Positions 49,880 to 60,109 of a stretch of 64,000 nucleotides of DNA are shown here, piece by piece. Position numbers and translations under genes: made by a program. The stretch is from Shewanella cutis (GTDB taxonomy: Bacteria > Pseudomonadota > Gammaproteobacteria > Enterobacterales > Shewanellaceae). The notes under the pieces were generated by a model that did not search any database, was not told where the DNA came from, and was given only the letters and a program-made list of their open reading frames with translations. Every line of letters begins with the position of its first letter. The first letter of the stretch is position 1. The DNA lies in NCBI RefSeq assembly GCF_022410515.1, contig NZ_JACSDI010000001.1, positions 558,001 to 622,000 of the forward strand. The letters are read 5' to 3'.

Positions 49880-50179
49880 TTAGGCTGTTACTGGAGGAGC
49901 ACGGCTATTGAAGTGTCGCCAAAATGGCGTCTTAAAGGAAACGACACGAAACTCAACTGAAATATAGGTCTGTTTCGCGAGCTGAAAATCAAAGGATGAA
50001 TAAGAAATGGCATGCTGTAACGGGTGCTGATGCAGACACAGCACACAATCGGCCTTGGCATCATCACTGGCATGGGCAACGCTGTGGGCCGCAAGCGCAA
50101 CAGACAACAGCACTAAGATGGCAGCAAGCCATAGTGCCAATGTGCGTCTTGGTTGCATCACAGAATTCAAGCCATACAT
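49880..50179 (-). CDS. Small secreted His/Cys-containing protein (DUF2946/DUF2607-like)
   Basis: About 99 residues from the ATG at 50179 (GAGG four bases upstream); alternatives at 50230 and 50158. A hydrophobic signal (LALWLAAILVLLSVALAAH) is followed by SVAHASDDAKADCVLCLHQHPLQHA, a C-x2-C-x-H-x-H metal-binding-like motif, and ends in FNSRAPP. Small proteins of this layout accompany metal transport genes. As the first gene before the TonB receptor it may sense or carry a metal such as zinc or copper. Function inferred only. Confidence 0.65.
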   Translation of the reverse strand: MYGLNSVMQPRRTLALWLAAILVLLSVALAAHSVAHASDDAKADCVLCLHQHPLQHAISYSSFDFQLAKQTYISVEFRVVSFKTPFWRHFNSRAPPVTA

Positions 50180-50289
50180 CCTCAAACCAAAGGGCTTGCG
50201 ATTGTATGTTAGACACGACGAAAGTTGCAAACACCTTTAGTTAACAAATGTAAGCAAATGCACCAAGGAAAAATATAATTTACGGACAA

Positions 50290-50331
50290 AATAAAACGGC
50301 TCGCATATTTCTATGCAAGCCGTTGTTTTAT
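50290..50331 (-). terminator. tRNA-Trp terminator
   Basis: Minus-strand stem AACGGCTTGCATA/TATGCGAGCCGTT (one bulge) followed by TTATTTT, directly after the tRNA. Confidence 0.8.
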
Positions 50332-50332
50332 T

Positions 50333-50409
50333 TGGCAGGGGTGGCAGGACTCGAACCCGCAACCATCGGTTTTGGAGACCGCTGTTCTACCAATTGGAAC
50401 TACACCCCT
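50333..50409 (-). tRNA. tRNA-Trp (CCA)
   Basis: A 77-nt cloverleaf with anticodon CCA in the loop CTCCAAA and an encoded CCA end. It is one base longer in the D-loop than E. coli trpT. It stands alone with its own promoter and terminator. Confidence 0.97.
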
Positions 50410-50422
50410 GTTGACGTGGGGC

Positions 50423-50451
50423 ATTATGCTAAAAGCACTCTCAAAGGTAAA
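50423..50451 (-). promoter_or_regulatory. tRNA-Trp promoter
   Basis: Minus-strand -35 TTTACC (50451-50446), 17-bp spacer, -10 CATAAT (50428-50423), then a GC-rich discriminator GCCCCA. The -10 and discriminator resemble those of the seven-tRNA operon, suggesting shared growth-rate control. The rest of 50452-50706 shows no gene. Confidence 0.75.
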
Positions 50452-50706
50452 GGACTTTTTATGACAAACTTAATTAACTGAGGTTTTTTCAAACAAGTTT
50501 GATATCTACTGTTGATTTAATTGGCATAAAGCTGAAAAAGTCAGCATCTCACCCTGTCAATCGCTATCATAAATTCCAGTTTTGAGTACTAAAGCGCATG
50601 ACTAAATCCCCAAAGATGCCAAAAACGCTATGCTTGGCATGGCTTGCCCCCATGAAAGCATTACATTACGACCTAACAATTTGGCATGATGGCTAAGGAG
50701 TTCACC

Positions 50707-51675
50707 TTAATCTTCAAGGGTTGAGATAAAAATCCGCCGTAAATCATTGTCCCAAAGTTGAATAATTTTGCGCGTTTTATCCTTGTTCCAAAAACACTTA
50801 CCAAACAAGATAATCCCTGCACCTTCTAAGTCACGTTTATCCGTAATGTTAAACTGCTTAAACAATTTGGTTTTGACCACCTCAATAGGAATACCGATAT
50901 CCTTGCTATCTGCCGGATTTAGCCAAGTCATCAAAGGATCGCAATGGGACAAGGTGCCCCAATACAGATGGGGTTTATTATCCGTCGGATCGGCATCGGC
51001 GAAATTCACAAACAGATTCTTCGCCCGCCAGCGGTACTTACGCTCATCATCGGTGTAAACCCACAGATCAGATTTAGCGAGGTCGGAGCCACGCAGTAGG
51101 CTATGGAGTAACTTTTCTAACCCTTGGCTTGGAGTACGCTTTGCCATGATGGCTATTTCAGGCTTATCGACCGCGACCTGATAATCAGCTTTAGGCTCCT
51201 GTACTGACTCTAATGGCTCGGTATCATGTGCCGTTTTATTTTTGGCTCCAACCTCTTGCTCTTGGCGAGCATTGACGTTGAGCGCTGAGTTAGAGGGTCT
51301 CTTATTACTGGGATTGAGCGAAAAATCGATCACTAAGGCATCGGCGTCGAGCAGTTGTTGCTGCACTTCGAGGGCATCTTGTTCTTCTCGGGATTTTTGC
51401 GCAGACGGATTAAATTCAATGCAATCGTGCTCATGGTAACGGGAGCCAAAACAGGCTGCCTTACCATCCTTAGATGCTTTACGAAAATAGGCTTTGCCGT
51501 AGCAGGCGGGGCAATATAAATGCTGGCGTAAATGCTCAATTTCAGCCTCGGGTAACAGCTGAAACTTGAACACACTGTAAGTGACACCGGTCTGAGCATT
51601 AGGATTAAGTCGTAGTGGCGACGAAGCGTGCTCTGCCGCAGCCTCGGTTGTGAGTACGCAAATCGCATCCAACAT
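50707..51675 (-). CDS. Unrecognised protein with a zinc-finger-like Cys/His cluster
   Basis: A 322-residue soluble protein with GGGAG seven bases before the ATG. A compact Cys/His cluster lies at about 53-86 (YCPACYGKAYFRKASKDGKA, then ACFGSRYHEHDCIEF), with a C-x2-C and further Cys/His ligands suggesting a zinc site. A variable low-complexity acidic/Gln linker follows (about 90-190). The conserved-looking C-terminal domain (about 195-322) includes KRTPSQGLEKLLHSLLRGSDLAKSDLW and ends FWNKDKTRKIIQLWDNDLRRIFIS. I do not recognise the family. It is a single gene. Confidence 0.75.
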   Translation of the reverse strand: MLDAICVLTTEAAAEHASSPLRLNPNAQTGVTYSVFKFQLLPEAEIEHLRQHLYCPACYGKAYFRKASKDGKAACFGSRYHEHDCIEFNPSAQKSREEQDALEVQQQLLDADALVIDFSLNPSNKRPSNSALNVNARQEQEVGAKNKTAHDTEPLESVQEPKADYQVAVDKPEIAIMAKRTPSQGLEKLLHSLLRGSDLAKSDLWVYTDDERKYRWRAKNLFVNFADADPTDNKPHLYWGTLSHCDPLMTWLNPADSKDIGIPIEVVKTKLFKQFNITDKRDLEGAGIILFGKCFWNKDKTRKIIQLWDNDLRRIFISTLED

Positions 51676-51719
51676 CGCTCGTCTCCCTAATACTAATCTT
51701 CGCGACCTTATCTTAAGTC

Positions 51720-52595
51720 TTAAGCAGGATGAAAATAACTCGCTAATCGTGCGGCTAAACTCGGCGGCAATAAGGGTTTATTACCGACCGTTGTTTTGCC
51801 ATAAAAACCTTGCAGCTTGTCGATTAACTGCCAAAAACACAGGTTCGCCGCCAATGCATCGAGGGCGGCGTACTGAATTTGCGCTGGGGATAAAGGCACT
51901 TGCTGCCAATTCGAAAGGGTAATTTTTTTAGGTTTGTCGATACGCTGGTGCAGCAATACCGCCACCAATTGCCGCGTGCCCATTTCCTTCCCCGCGCCGA
52001 GTTGCGCCATCGCCCAATTAAGATCGAGTCTGGGCGAGACGAGAATGTTCCAGTCTCGCTTAAGGGCTTGGCCATCGCCCCTTAATCCAATCCCCACTTT
52101 GAGGATCTGCTCATTTTCGAGCAAAGGTTTAAGCTCGGCGAGCCTCTCACCCAATACCGCCTGCTGAAATAAATAGCAGGTATCGGAGGTCGCCAATTGC
52201 ACTAAGCTCAAGGGATGTTGAACGCCCGGCTCAAAGCTTGCCCGCGTTTCGGTATCAAATCCTAATACAGATTCACGGCTAAGTTGCTGTAAGGCGGTTG
52301 CCAAATACTCGGGCGTGACCCACTCAACATGCCTGCTCTGTAGCGATAAAACCGGTAGCAAAGTAAGCTCGGCATCGGTTAAACGCGTGGTTAAGGCAAG
52401 TTTCTGCTGAAACCATGCAAACTTGAGTTGCGATTCGGGCGCTGCTAAGTCTCCCGCTTGGGACTCAAGCAAACCAGCCAGATATTGATTCCCCGCCGTA
52501 TCCATCGCCGCAATAAGCTCGTCGGCGTGTTCGCCTAATTCCTGTCGCAGCCAAGCCAACTTATTGGGAGAAAGGCAATTACGCATTAATTGCAT
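51720..52595 (-). CDS. 3'-5' exonuclease domain protein (DEDDy, RNase D-like)
   Basis: A 291-residue protein (ATG at 52595, AAGG eight bases upstream). The C-terminal DnaQ-like domain has Exo I in VLGFDTETRASF (Asp and Glu), Exo II around the LRGDGQALKRDWNI / LDLNWAMAQ region and Exo III in YAALDALAANLCFW (Tyr and Asp), the DEDDy pattern of RNase D and WRN-type exonucleases. The N-terminal 90 residues (CLSPNKLAWLRQELG) are helical and unassigned, and there is no HRDC domain. Likely a nuclease acting on RNA or DNA; substrate unknown. Confidence 0.85.
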   Translation of the reverse strand: MQLMRNCLSPNKLAWLRQELGEHADELIAAMDTAGNQYLAGLLESQAGDLAAPESQLKFAWFQQKLALTTRLTDAELTLLPVLSLQSRHVEWVTPEYLATALQQLSRESVLGFDTETRASFEPGVQHPLSLVQLATSDTCYLFQQAVLGERLAELKPLLENEQILKVGIGLRGDGQALKRDWNILVSPRLDLNWAMAQLGAGKEMGTRQLVAVLLHQRIDKPKKITLSNWQQVPLSPAQIQYAALDALAANLCFWQLIDKLQGFYGKTTVGNKPLLPPSLAARLASYFHPA

Positions 52596-52701
52596 TGTAT
52601 CGACCTTGAGTGCTGGAAATAATAGCGGCGAGCACCTTCGCGCTCGCACAACTCGGATTAGCTGACGCTATAATCGCCAGCTATGAAAGGATGACAACGG
52701 A

Positions 52702-53628
52702 TCAGCTACGCAGTTTTTGGAATCCTGTCATCAGCAGTACTGCCACAGCGCCCGCCGCAATACCAAAGAGTGCGTTAAGCACACTCGGCGTCAATAAACC
52801 AAGCACAGGGCCAACTAGGGCAATAGTTTCCACAAATTGCTCGGCATGGTGAATTTGCTCGCTCACCCAATGCAGGCCATGGGTTAGAATCCCGCCGCCC
52901 ACCATAAACATGGCTGCCGTACCAATAATGGTTAAACTCTTCATCAATAGGGGCGCAGCGCTGAGTAAACCAAAGCCCACTTTACGATTAAAGCGTGTGA
53001 AACTTGATTCGCCCTCACGCTGGCTGAGGTACAACCCCGCATCATCCATTTTTACAATGGCCGCCACTAATCCATAAACGCCAACCGTCATGACAATACC
53101 GATAACGGCGAGGGTAAAAAACTGGGTCGAGAGTGACTTATCTGCAACTATGCCTAAAGTAATGGCGATAATCTCCGCCGAGAGCACAAAGTCGGTACGG
53201 ATTGCGCCCTTTACTTTTTCCTTTTCATAGGCCGCTAAATCACTAATCTCTGGCACATCAGGTTCAGCCTGCGCTGAATGTTTATCTTTTCGGTGGCTAT
53301 AACTGTGATGTAATTTTTCAAAGCCTTCAAAACATAAAAACAAGCCACCAAACATCAATAATGGTGTCACCGCCCAAGGGATAAAGGCACTGATCAACAT
53401 GGCCGCTGGCACTAAAATCAATTTATTGCGAAACGAGCCTAAGGCCACCGCCCAGACAACCGGTAATTCACGGTCGGCACTCACGCCTGTCACCTGCTGC
53501 GCATTCAAGGCTAAATCGTCGCCCAATACCCCTGCGGTTTTCTTGGCCGCAACCTTACTCATCAGTGCCACATCATCCAAAATGGATGCAATATCGTCGA
53601 GTAAGGTTAATAAACTCGCCCCTGCCAT
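52702..53628 (-). CDS. yedI: DUF808 inner-membrane protein (YedI-like)
   Basis: A 308-residue membrane protein with five or six helices. It begins MAGASLLTLLDDIASILDDVALMSKVAAKKTAGVLGDDLALNAQQVTG, the conserved DUF808 cytoplasmic start, followed by LFLCFEGFEKLHHSY and TDFVLSAEIIAITLGIV. E. coli YedI has the same layout. Function unknown. GGGAG is five bases before the ATG. Confidence 0.92.
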   Translation of the reverse strand: MAGASLLTLLDDIASILDDVALMSKVAAKKTAGVLGDDLALNAQQVTGVSADRELPVVWAVALGSFRNKLILVPAAMLISAFIPWAVTPLLMFGGLFLCFEGFEKLHHSYSHRKDKHSAQAEPDVPEISDLAAYEKEKVKGAIRTDFVLSAEIIAITLGIVADKSLSTQFFTLAVIGIVMTVGVYGLVAAIVKMDDAGLYLSQREGESSFTRFNRKVGFGLLSAAPLLMKSLTIIGTAAMFMVGGGILTHGLHWVSEQIHHAEQFVETIALVGPVLGLLTPSVLNALFGIAAGAVAVLLMTGFQKLRS

Positions 53629-53895
53629 ACATACTCCCTTAAACCAATGGTTTTGTTTTTCCGATTCTGCTTTGGCAATAGTAACTTAGTTAGATTAAGC
53701 CCGTATAGAGAATCGTCAATAGTGAAATGTATTTCATCTAAGGGCTGAACTTTAGTGCTCAAGCTGTATTTAGATGAAATAAGTGAGCGCTGCTAGCGGG
53801 ATCACAGCCACAATGCAATTGCACCACATTGTTTGGCTGAAAAGAGTATACTAAGCCCAGAATTTTTTACTCATTTGCCATTACAGGATGTCAAC

Positions 53896-54555
53896 ATGAC
53901 TCAAGATGAAATGAAAAAAGCCGCAGGCTGGGCTGCCCTCAAATACGTTGAGAAGGACAGCATTGTGGGTGTGGGCACAGGCTCAACCGTTAACCACTTT
54001 ATCGATGCTTTGGCGACCATGAAGGCTGATATTGAAGGCGCAGTATCAAGCTCTGAAGCTTCAACTCAAAAAATGAAGGCCCTTGGCATCCCGGTTTATG
54101 ACTTAAACAGCGTCGATAAATTATCTGTGTATGTCGATGGTGCCGATGAAATCAACGGCCACATGGACATGATCAAAGGTGGTGGCGCGGCATTAACCCG
54201 CGAAAAAATCGTTGCAGCCGTGGCGGAAAAGTTTGTCTGTATCGTGGATAACACTAAGCAAGTTGATATCCTGGGTGAATTCCCACTGCCTGTTGAAGTG
54301 ATCCCGATGGCGCGCTCTTACGTGGCTCGCCAGTTGGTAAAACTGGGGGGTGATCCTGTTTACCGCGAAGGCGTTATCACAGATAACGGTAATGTGATCC
54401 TCGATGTTTACAATCTTAAGATCCTCAATCCGAAAGAATTAGAAGATAAGATCAACGCCATTGTGGGCGTGGTCACTAATGGTCTGTTCGCAAAACGCGG
54501 CGCCGATGTGTTACTGGTTGGTACTCCTGAAGGCGTGAAAACCTTTACCGCTTGA
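53896..54555 (+). CDS. rpiA: Ribose-5-phosphate isomerase A
   Basis: RpiA interconverts ribose 5-phosphate and ribulose 5-phosphate in the pentose phosphate pathway. From the ATG at 53896 ([22 protein letters not shown]) it has 219 residues, the E. coli length; an upstream in-frame ATG adds 21 unrelated residues. Motifs: [17 protein letters not shown] (substrate loop), [11 protein letters not shown], the catalytic DGADEIN and the [14 protein letters not shown] segment with catalytic Lys and Glu. Confidence 0.98.
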   Translation: MTQDEMKKAAGWAALKYVEKDSIVGVGTGSTVNHFIDALATMKADIEGAVSSSEASTQKMKALGIPVYDLNSVDKLSVYVDGADEINGHMDMIKGGGAALTREKIVAAVAEKFVCIVDNTKQVDILGEFPLPVEVIPMARSYVARQLVKLGGDPVYREGVITDNGNVILDVYNLKILNPKELEDKINAIVGVVTNGLFAKRGADVLLVGTPEGVKTFTA

Positions 54556-54585
54556 GGTGAGTCGAAAGAGACCAATGCGAGAAAC

Positions 54586-54618
54586 AAAATGCCGATGCAA
54601 TTGCATCGGCATTTTTTA
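54586..54618. terminator. Bidirectional terminator between rpiA and rlmI
   Basis: Near-perfect palindrome AATGCCGATGC/GCATCGGCATT (loop AATT) with T-run TTTTTT, between convergent genes. Confidence 0.85.
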
Positions 54619-54640
54619 TAACGTTTACACAATCAAACGA

Positions 54641-56151
<1,511 letters not shown>

Positions 56152-57285
56152 CTAACGCCGCAGTGCCAATTCCACCCATACTGGGGCATGGTCGGTACTG
56201 TAGGCATCGCGCTCATATTCGGGCCGCACGAGGTGCCTATCGCAGGTTTGATAATCCACCACCTGAGCCAAACTGCGGCTATCACTGGCATCAAACTCAT
56301 TGGAGAGCAACACATAATCCAGCACAGATCCTTTAGGGCCATAGTAATGGGTGGGCGCCCTATGCTCACTGTAGTGGCTAGCGTTATCGGCTACATTGGC
56401 TTCGATAAACAGCTTATAGGCATCTTGTAATCGATAGTGGCCAAACACTTGTGCTAACGCCGCATCGGACAAATGCCCCAGCCCCGCCGCCTTGATATCG
56501 TTGCTGTGAAGATGCTCGCCTTGGAGCGTTAATGCATCCAACGCTCCCATAGATAAACTATCGTTAAAATCACCCATCAGGATCACCGGATATTTCGCGC
56601 TCTGTCTTCTGGCGAGTATGGCATGGAACAGCAATGCCGCCTCGGCGCCCCGCTGCATGGTCGAGGCCCAGCGCCCGAGGGCCTGTTCGGTTAATAACTT
56701 AGTCTCGGCGTGTAACTTAAGATCCGACGGTGCATTTAACGACAAACCCAAAGGATGCGGCTCAAGAGCTAATCCCGGCCGCTTAGATTTAAAATGCACC
56801 ACATAACAATCACAGGGGCCAATCTGCGGCACCGCCACCGTCGCCCGTAACACTTTACGGCTAAAGCTAAATTCGCTCGACAGACCCATCGCCGCCACTA
56901 AGTGCACCTCTGGTTCGATAGCGTGTACCTCTAGGATTGGAAAGCGAGACGCAAGTGCAACCACTGGACTTTCATAAATGTAATCACTGACCAAAGTGGC
57001 GCTATCGACTATGGCAAAATGTGTTAACCCTTGCTGCGCCGTGAGTTGCTTTAATGGCTCAGGGCTAAACACTTCCTGAAATCCGACAATATCAGGATGA
57101 TATTGGTTTAACAGCTCGCTAAACCACTGACACTTTTTTTGCCATTGACCATGGCTATAGATATTTTCAAAATCGTAAAAAGCTAAAGGTGGTTCAATAA
57201 AATTAAAGAGATTGATAGTCGCAATACGAATATTCGAGTGGCTGTTTTCAGCCAAAATGGACTGCTGTTGGGAAGCAAATGTCAC
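56152..57285 (-). CDS. Endonuclease/exonuclease/phosphatase-family protein
   Basis: A 377-residue protein. The GTG at 57285 has AGAGGA seven bases upstream and is preferred to the in-frame TTG at 57306. The DNase I-like fold is evident: IRIATINLFNF (Asn), DIVGFQEVFSP (catalytic Glu, about 75), CYVVHFKSKRP, VILMGDFNDSLS (Asp/Asn), and the C-terminal STDHAPVWVEL (catalytic Asp-His). No signal peptide is seen, so a cytoplasmic hydrolase of nucleic acid or phosphoester is likely; substrate unknown. Not xthA. Confidence 0.85.
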   Translation of the reverse strand: MTFASQQQSILAENSHSNIRIATINLFNFIEPPLAFYDFENIYSHGQWQKKCQWFSELLNQYHPDIVGFQEVFSPEPLKQLTAQQGLTHFAIVDSATLVSDYIYESPVVALASRFPILEVHAIEPEVHLVAAMGLSSEFSFSRKVLRATVAVPQIGPCDCYVVHFKSKRPGLALEPHPLGLSLNAPSDLKLHAETKLLTEQALGRWASTMQRGAEAALLFHAILARRQSAKYPVILMGDFNDSLSMGALDALTLQGEHLHSNDIKAAGLGHLSDAALAQVFGHYRLQDAYKLFIEANVADNASHYSEHRAPTHYYGPKGSVLDYVLLSNEFDASDSRSLAQVVDYQTCDRHLVRPEYERDAYSTDHAPVWVELALRR

Positions 57286-57551
57286 AGGTGATTCCTCTTT
57301 AGCCAAACCGTCGCGCTAACTAAATGCGCCTTTTAACAGATTGCGATGAATAGATTTTATCATTAAATCCGTCCATTTACCGATGCTGCACAACAACGCT
57401 CGAAAAACCTCAACATTCATCAAAATATCGCACACTCACTCCAAGCCAACCTTTTAAAAACCAAAATGCAGCAAAATAAAAAACCAAAACAACAATCAAC
57501 ACAAAAATAAAAACTAAATTCAAACATAAATATAGGCAATTGCCTATTGGG

Positions 57552-57579
57552 TTGACTTTCATCGTCAGCGGTTTAGAAT
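57552..57579 (+). promoter_or_regulatory. Promoter of the mgtE-operon leader
   Basis: -35 TTGACT (57552-57557), 16-bp spacer, -10 TAGAAT (57574-57579), predicting initiation near 57586. Upstream, 57300-57550 is AT-rich with A-tracts that could act as UP-like or curved DNA; no gene there. Confidence 0.65.
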
Positions 57580-57589
57580 CTAGCCGATT

Positions 57590-57809
57590 TTATCATTAGG
57601 AGACCCACTGTGGGCACACACATAAGCGACAGTAGATGCCCTGTCCAAAAGACAGGATTAAACGCCTAGCACTAGCCCGCAATATTTTGCTGCTACCTGC
57701 TAAGCAGGGTAGTAGCGTGACATCTCTCACTCCACTCCCACACATTCAATTTCAGACCTTGATATTAGCCAGTCACGCCAGCGCTAACGCTCGCCTATTG
57801 GTTTTTTTT
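57590..57809 (+). promoter_or_regulatory. Long structured 5' leader of the mgtE operon (candidate cis-regulatory RNA)
   Basis: About 310 nt separate the predicted start of transcription from the 57903 gene. Three hairpins are visible: CCCA/TGGG (57605-57616 region), CCTGTC/GACAGG (near 57640-57655) and a long GCTGCTACCTGC/GCAGGGTAGTAGC pairing (near 57690-57717). Further on, CCAGT...ATTGG around an inner AGCG/CGCT hairpin leads into T8 at 57802-57809, a terminator-like end. With an Mg transporter downstream, metal-responsive attenuation is a natural hypothesis. I could not match it to the M-box or the yybP-ykoY consensus. Confidence 0.5.
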
Positions 57810-57902
57810 CCGGCATTAAGCTGGAGGACAAGTGCTGCCCATTGAATACATCTTCACGCCTATTTTGCCCCAGTTGGCTCCCAAAACTTAGGGAGTTTAA
57901 CC

Positions 57903-58625
57903 ATGGCGTACACAAACAAACCATTCACCTTTTCTCTTCAGCCTTGGGCATTCTTTGGGCTGTGCATTAGCGTCGCAACAAATGCCTCCCAACTCGATGT
58001 GGATGATCCCACCGTTGCTGAGCACTGCGAACTACAGCTAGGTTGGCAACAGCCAAGATCCGATCACAACACAAAGCAGATAAATACTAGCGGAACCTGC
58101 AACCAAGGGCGATGGGAATGGCACTTAGGTTTTGAACATCAACACCTAGGCGTTGAAAATCAACTCTTAGCTTTTGAAAATCAAAGAGACAGCAGCAATA
58201 ACGAACAGCAAACCGAGCTGGGCATTAAGTTGCCCTTACATGTCGACACGGGCCCTTGGCAGAGCGCCCTGGCCATTAATCTGCAACACCATCATCAAGA
58301 CAATCACCCCATTGCCGCAGAAGTGCTCGGTATTATGGGATATCAAATGGCGGAGCAGGATTTACGCCTCTATAGCAATTTGGGCTTTTATCAACATGCG
58401 GCTCAGTCGCCGCAACTGATCGCGGGCGTCGCCATTGCCTTAGCGCCGAGTGAAGATCAGCAATGGGTCGGCGAAATTTATCGCAAGGCATCCGAAGCAC
58501 ACACCTACCGGCTTGCCTATCAATGGTTACTCAAAAGACGGTTCCAACTCGAATTCAGTCTAGGCAACGACCTTAAGGGAAGCGCCCTGCAATTCGGTGC
58601 AGATATCACTTTTTTCTTTAAATAA
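57903..58625 (+). CDS. Small beta-rich envelope protein of unknown function, upstream of mgtE
   Basis: A 240-residue secreted protein: signal peptide ending near TNA-SQLD, then repeated amphipathic beta segments (CELQLGWQQP, RWEWHLGFEHQH, LAINLQHHHQ, LRLYSNLGFYQHA, FQLEFSLGNDL, LQFGADITFFFK). The C-terminal aromatic-rich strand suggests an eight-to-ten-strand outer-membrane barrel. It has many His and Asp/Glu residues. It has GGGAG before the ATG and is 22 bp from mgtE, so it shares the transcript and the structured leader. No family recognised; a role in metal access to the envelope is only a guess. Confidence 0.7.
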   Translation: MAYTNKPFTFSLQPWAFFGLCISVATNASQLDVDDPTVAEHCELQLGWQQPRSDHNTKQINTSGTCNQGRWEWHLGFEHQHLGVENQLLAFENQRDSSNNEQQTELGIKLPLHVDTGPWQSALAINLQHHHQDNHPIAAEVLGIMGYQMAEQDLRLYSNLGFYQHAAQSPQLIAGVAIALAPSEDQQWVGEIYRKASEAHTYRLAYQWLLKRRFQLEFSLGNDLKGSALQFGADITFFFK

Positions 58626-58647
58626 TAGCTCGTTGGGAGAATGACCT

Positions 58648-60018
58648 ATGAACATGAACAACAACCAAAAAAACACTAAGCAAATTATCTTAGCCCTGCA
58701 AATCATCCTAGAGCAGCGCGACAGCGCTGGCATGGTCGCCTTGGCCAAAGAGCGCCATCCCGCGGACATTGCCGCCGCGCTCAGTACCTTTAGTCAGGCG
58801 CAGCAATTAGTGTTTTTGCAACTATCACCGGCAAAAGTTGCCGCCGATTTACTGCGCTATTTAAGCGATGATCAGCAAGCCGCGTTAGTGCAACAGCTTG
58901 ATAAAGCAACATTATCGTCGCTCTTGCTAACGATGGCGGCGGATGAACGCGCCGATCTCTACAATCTGCTCGAACCTGAGCAGCAAAAACTCTTCTTGCC
59001 CGTGTTAGCGCAGGCTAAACGGGAAGATCTGCGCACCTTAGCGGCCTATGACAAAAGCAAAGTCGGTGCTGCGATGACCTCAGATTATACCCTGCTCAAT
59101 AGCCGCCATACTGCCGCACAAGCGATTGAAATGCTACGCACGGAAACCGCCGATAAAGAAACCATCTATCAAGCTTATGTTGTTGATATGTTAGGTCGTT
59201 TAATCGGGACTGTATCACTTCGACAATTACTTTTGGCGCAGCCGGAAGAACGAGTGGTTGATTTTATGAAGCCAAACCCTATCGCCCTTGATGCCAACGC
59301 CCTTTGCCAAGAAGCAGTGCAGATGATTGCTCACTACGATTTGCTAGCCCTGCCGATCATTAATGGTAAGGGGCAGTTAGTCGGCATAGTCACCTATGAC
59401 GATGCGATGGACATTGCCAGCTCACAGGTTGATGTTGAATTCACTAAAACTGCGGCCATCGGCAATATCGAACACAATCTAAAAACCGCCAGCATTGGCT
59501 TGCTTTACCGTAAACGGGTAACTTGGCTAGTTATTTTGGTATTTGGCAATATTTTTTCAGGGGCTGGCATCGCGTTCTTTGAAGATACTATTGCCAGTTA
59601 TGTTTCTTTGGTGTTCTTTCTTCCTCTACTCATCGACAGCGGCGGTAATGCGGGTTCGCAATCAGCTACCTTAATGGTGCGAGCCTTAGCCACGGGTGAA
59701 GTCATACTTAAGGATTGGCTATCGCTGCTGTGGCGTGAGCTAGGGGTTGCAGGGTTACTCGGTGCCAGCATGGCCTTAGCGGTATCGCTACTCGGTTTTT
59801 GGCGCGGTGGCCCTGAAATCGCCCTTGTGGTCGCATTAACCATGCAGATCGTGGTGATTATTGGCAGCCTTATCGGCATGTCACTGCCCTTTTTACTCAG
59901 CAAGTTAAAAATGGATCCTGCATCGGCAAGTGCCCCCCTTATCACCTCAATAGCCGATATCATTGGCGTGCTCGTTTACTTTAGTATTGCCACAATGACT
60001 TTAGACTTACCTGCTTAA
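58648..60018 (+). CDS. mgtE: Magnesium transporter MgtE
   Basis: MgtE is a dimeric Mg2+ channel gated by cytosolic Mg2+. The 456-residue protein has the N domain (about 20-130, helical), two CBS domains (about 140-260, with VGAAMTSDYTLLNSRHTAAQAIEML and AVQMIAHYDLLALPIINGKGQLVGIVTYDDAMDI), the plug helix and five C-terminal membrane helices with the pore signature SGGNAGSQSATLMVRALATGE and the Asp-containing SIADIIGVLVYF. GGGAG precedes the ATG. Its regulation probably goes through the long leader of the operon. Confidence 0.96.
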   Translation: MNMNNNQKNTKQIILALQIILEQRDSAGMVALAKERHPADIAAALSTFSQAQQLVFLQLSPAKVAADLLRYLSDDQQAALVQQLDKATLSSLLLTMAADERADLYNLLEPEQQKLFLPVLAQAKREDLRTLAAYDKSKVGAAMTSDYTLLNSRHTAAQAIEMLRTETADKETIYQAYVVDMLGRLIGTVSLRQLLLAQPEERVVDFMKPNPIALDANALCQEAVQMIAHYDLLALPIINGKGQLVGIVTYDDAMDIASSQVDVEFTKTAAIGNIEHNLKTASIGLLYRKRVTWLVILVFGNIFSGAGIAFFEDTIASYVSLVFFLPLLIDSGGNAGSQSATLMVRALATGEVILKDWLSLLWRELGVAGLLGASMALAVSLLGFWRGGPEIALVVALTMQIVVIIGSLIGMSLPFLLSKLKMDPASASAPLITSIADIIGVLVYFSIATMTLDLPA

Positions 60019-60109
60019 CATATTGATGTTTTGAGTATATTTACTCATTCTGCTGCGTAAAAAGTATAAGCAAGGCACCTGAAAACCTCGACTAAGCTGA
60101 CTATTAGTT

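Noticed and set aside
50180..50290. Fur or Zur box upstream of the TonB-receptor operon
   Set aside because: A-T-rich with a direct repeat-like ATTTG...ATTTG, but no acceptable match to either palindrome.
50333..50409. tRNA-Trp as an integration site of a genomic island
   Set aside because: No integrase gene, no direct repeat of the tRNA 3' end, and neighbours look like ordinary chromosomal genes.
57590..57809. mgtE leader as a classical M-box or yybP-ykoY riboswitch
   Set aside because: Only the first few bases resemble the M-box; the conserved core segments of either class could not be found by eye. Kept as an unassigned structured leader.
57636..57845. 69-codon frame in the mgtE leader
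   Set aside because: No ribosome-binding site, unusual composition, and it overlaps the predicted hairpins; more likely non-coding.
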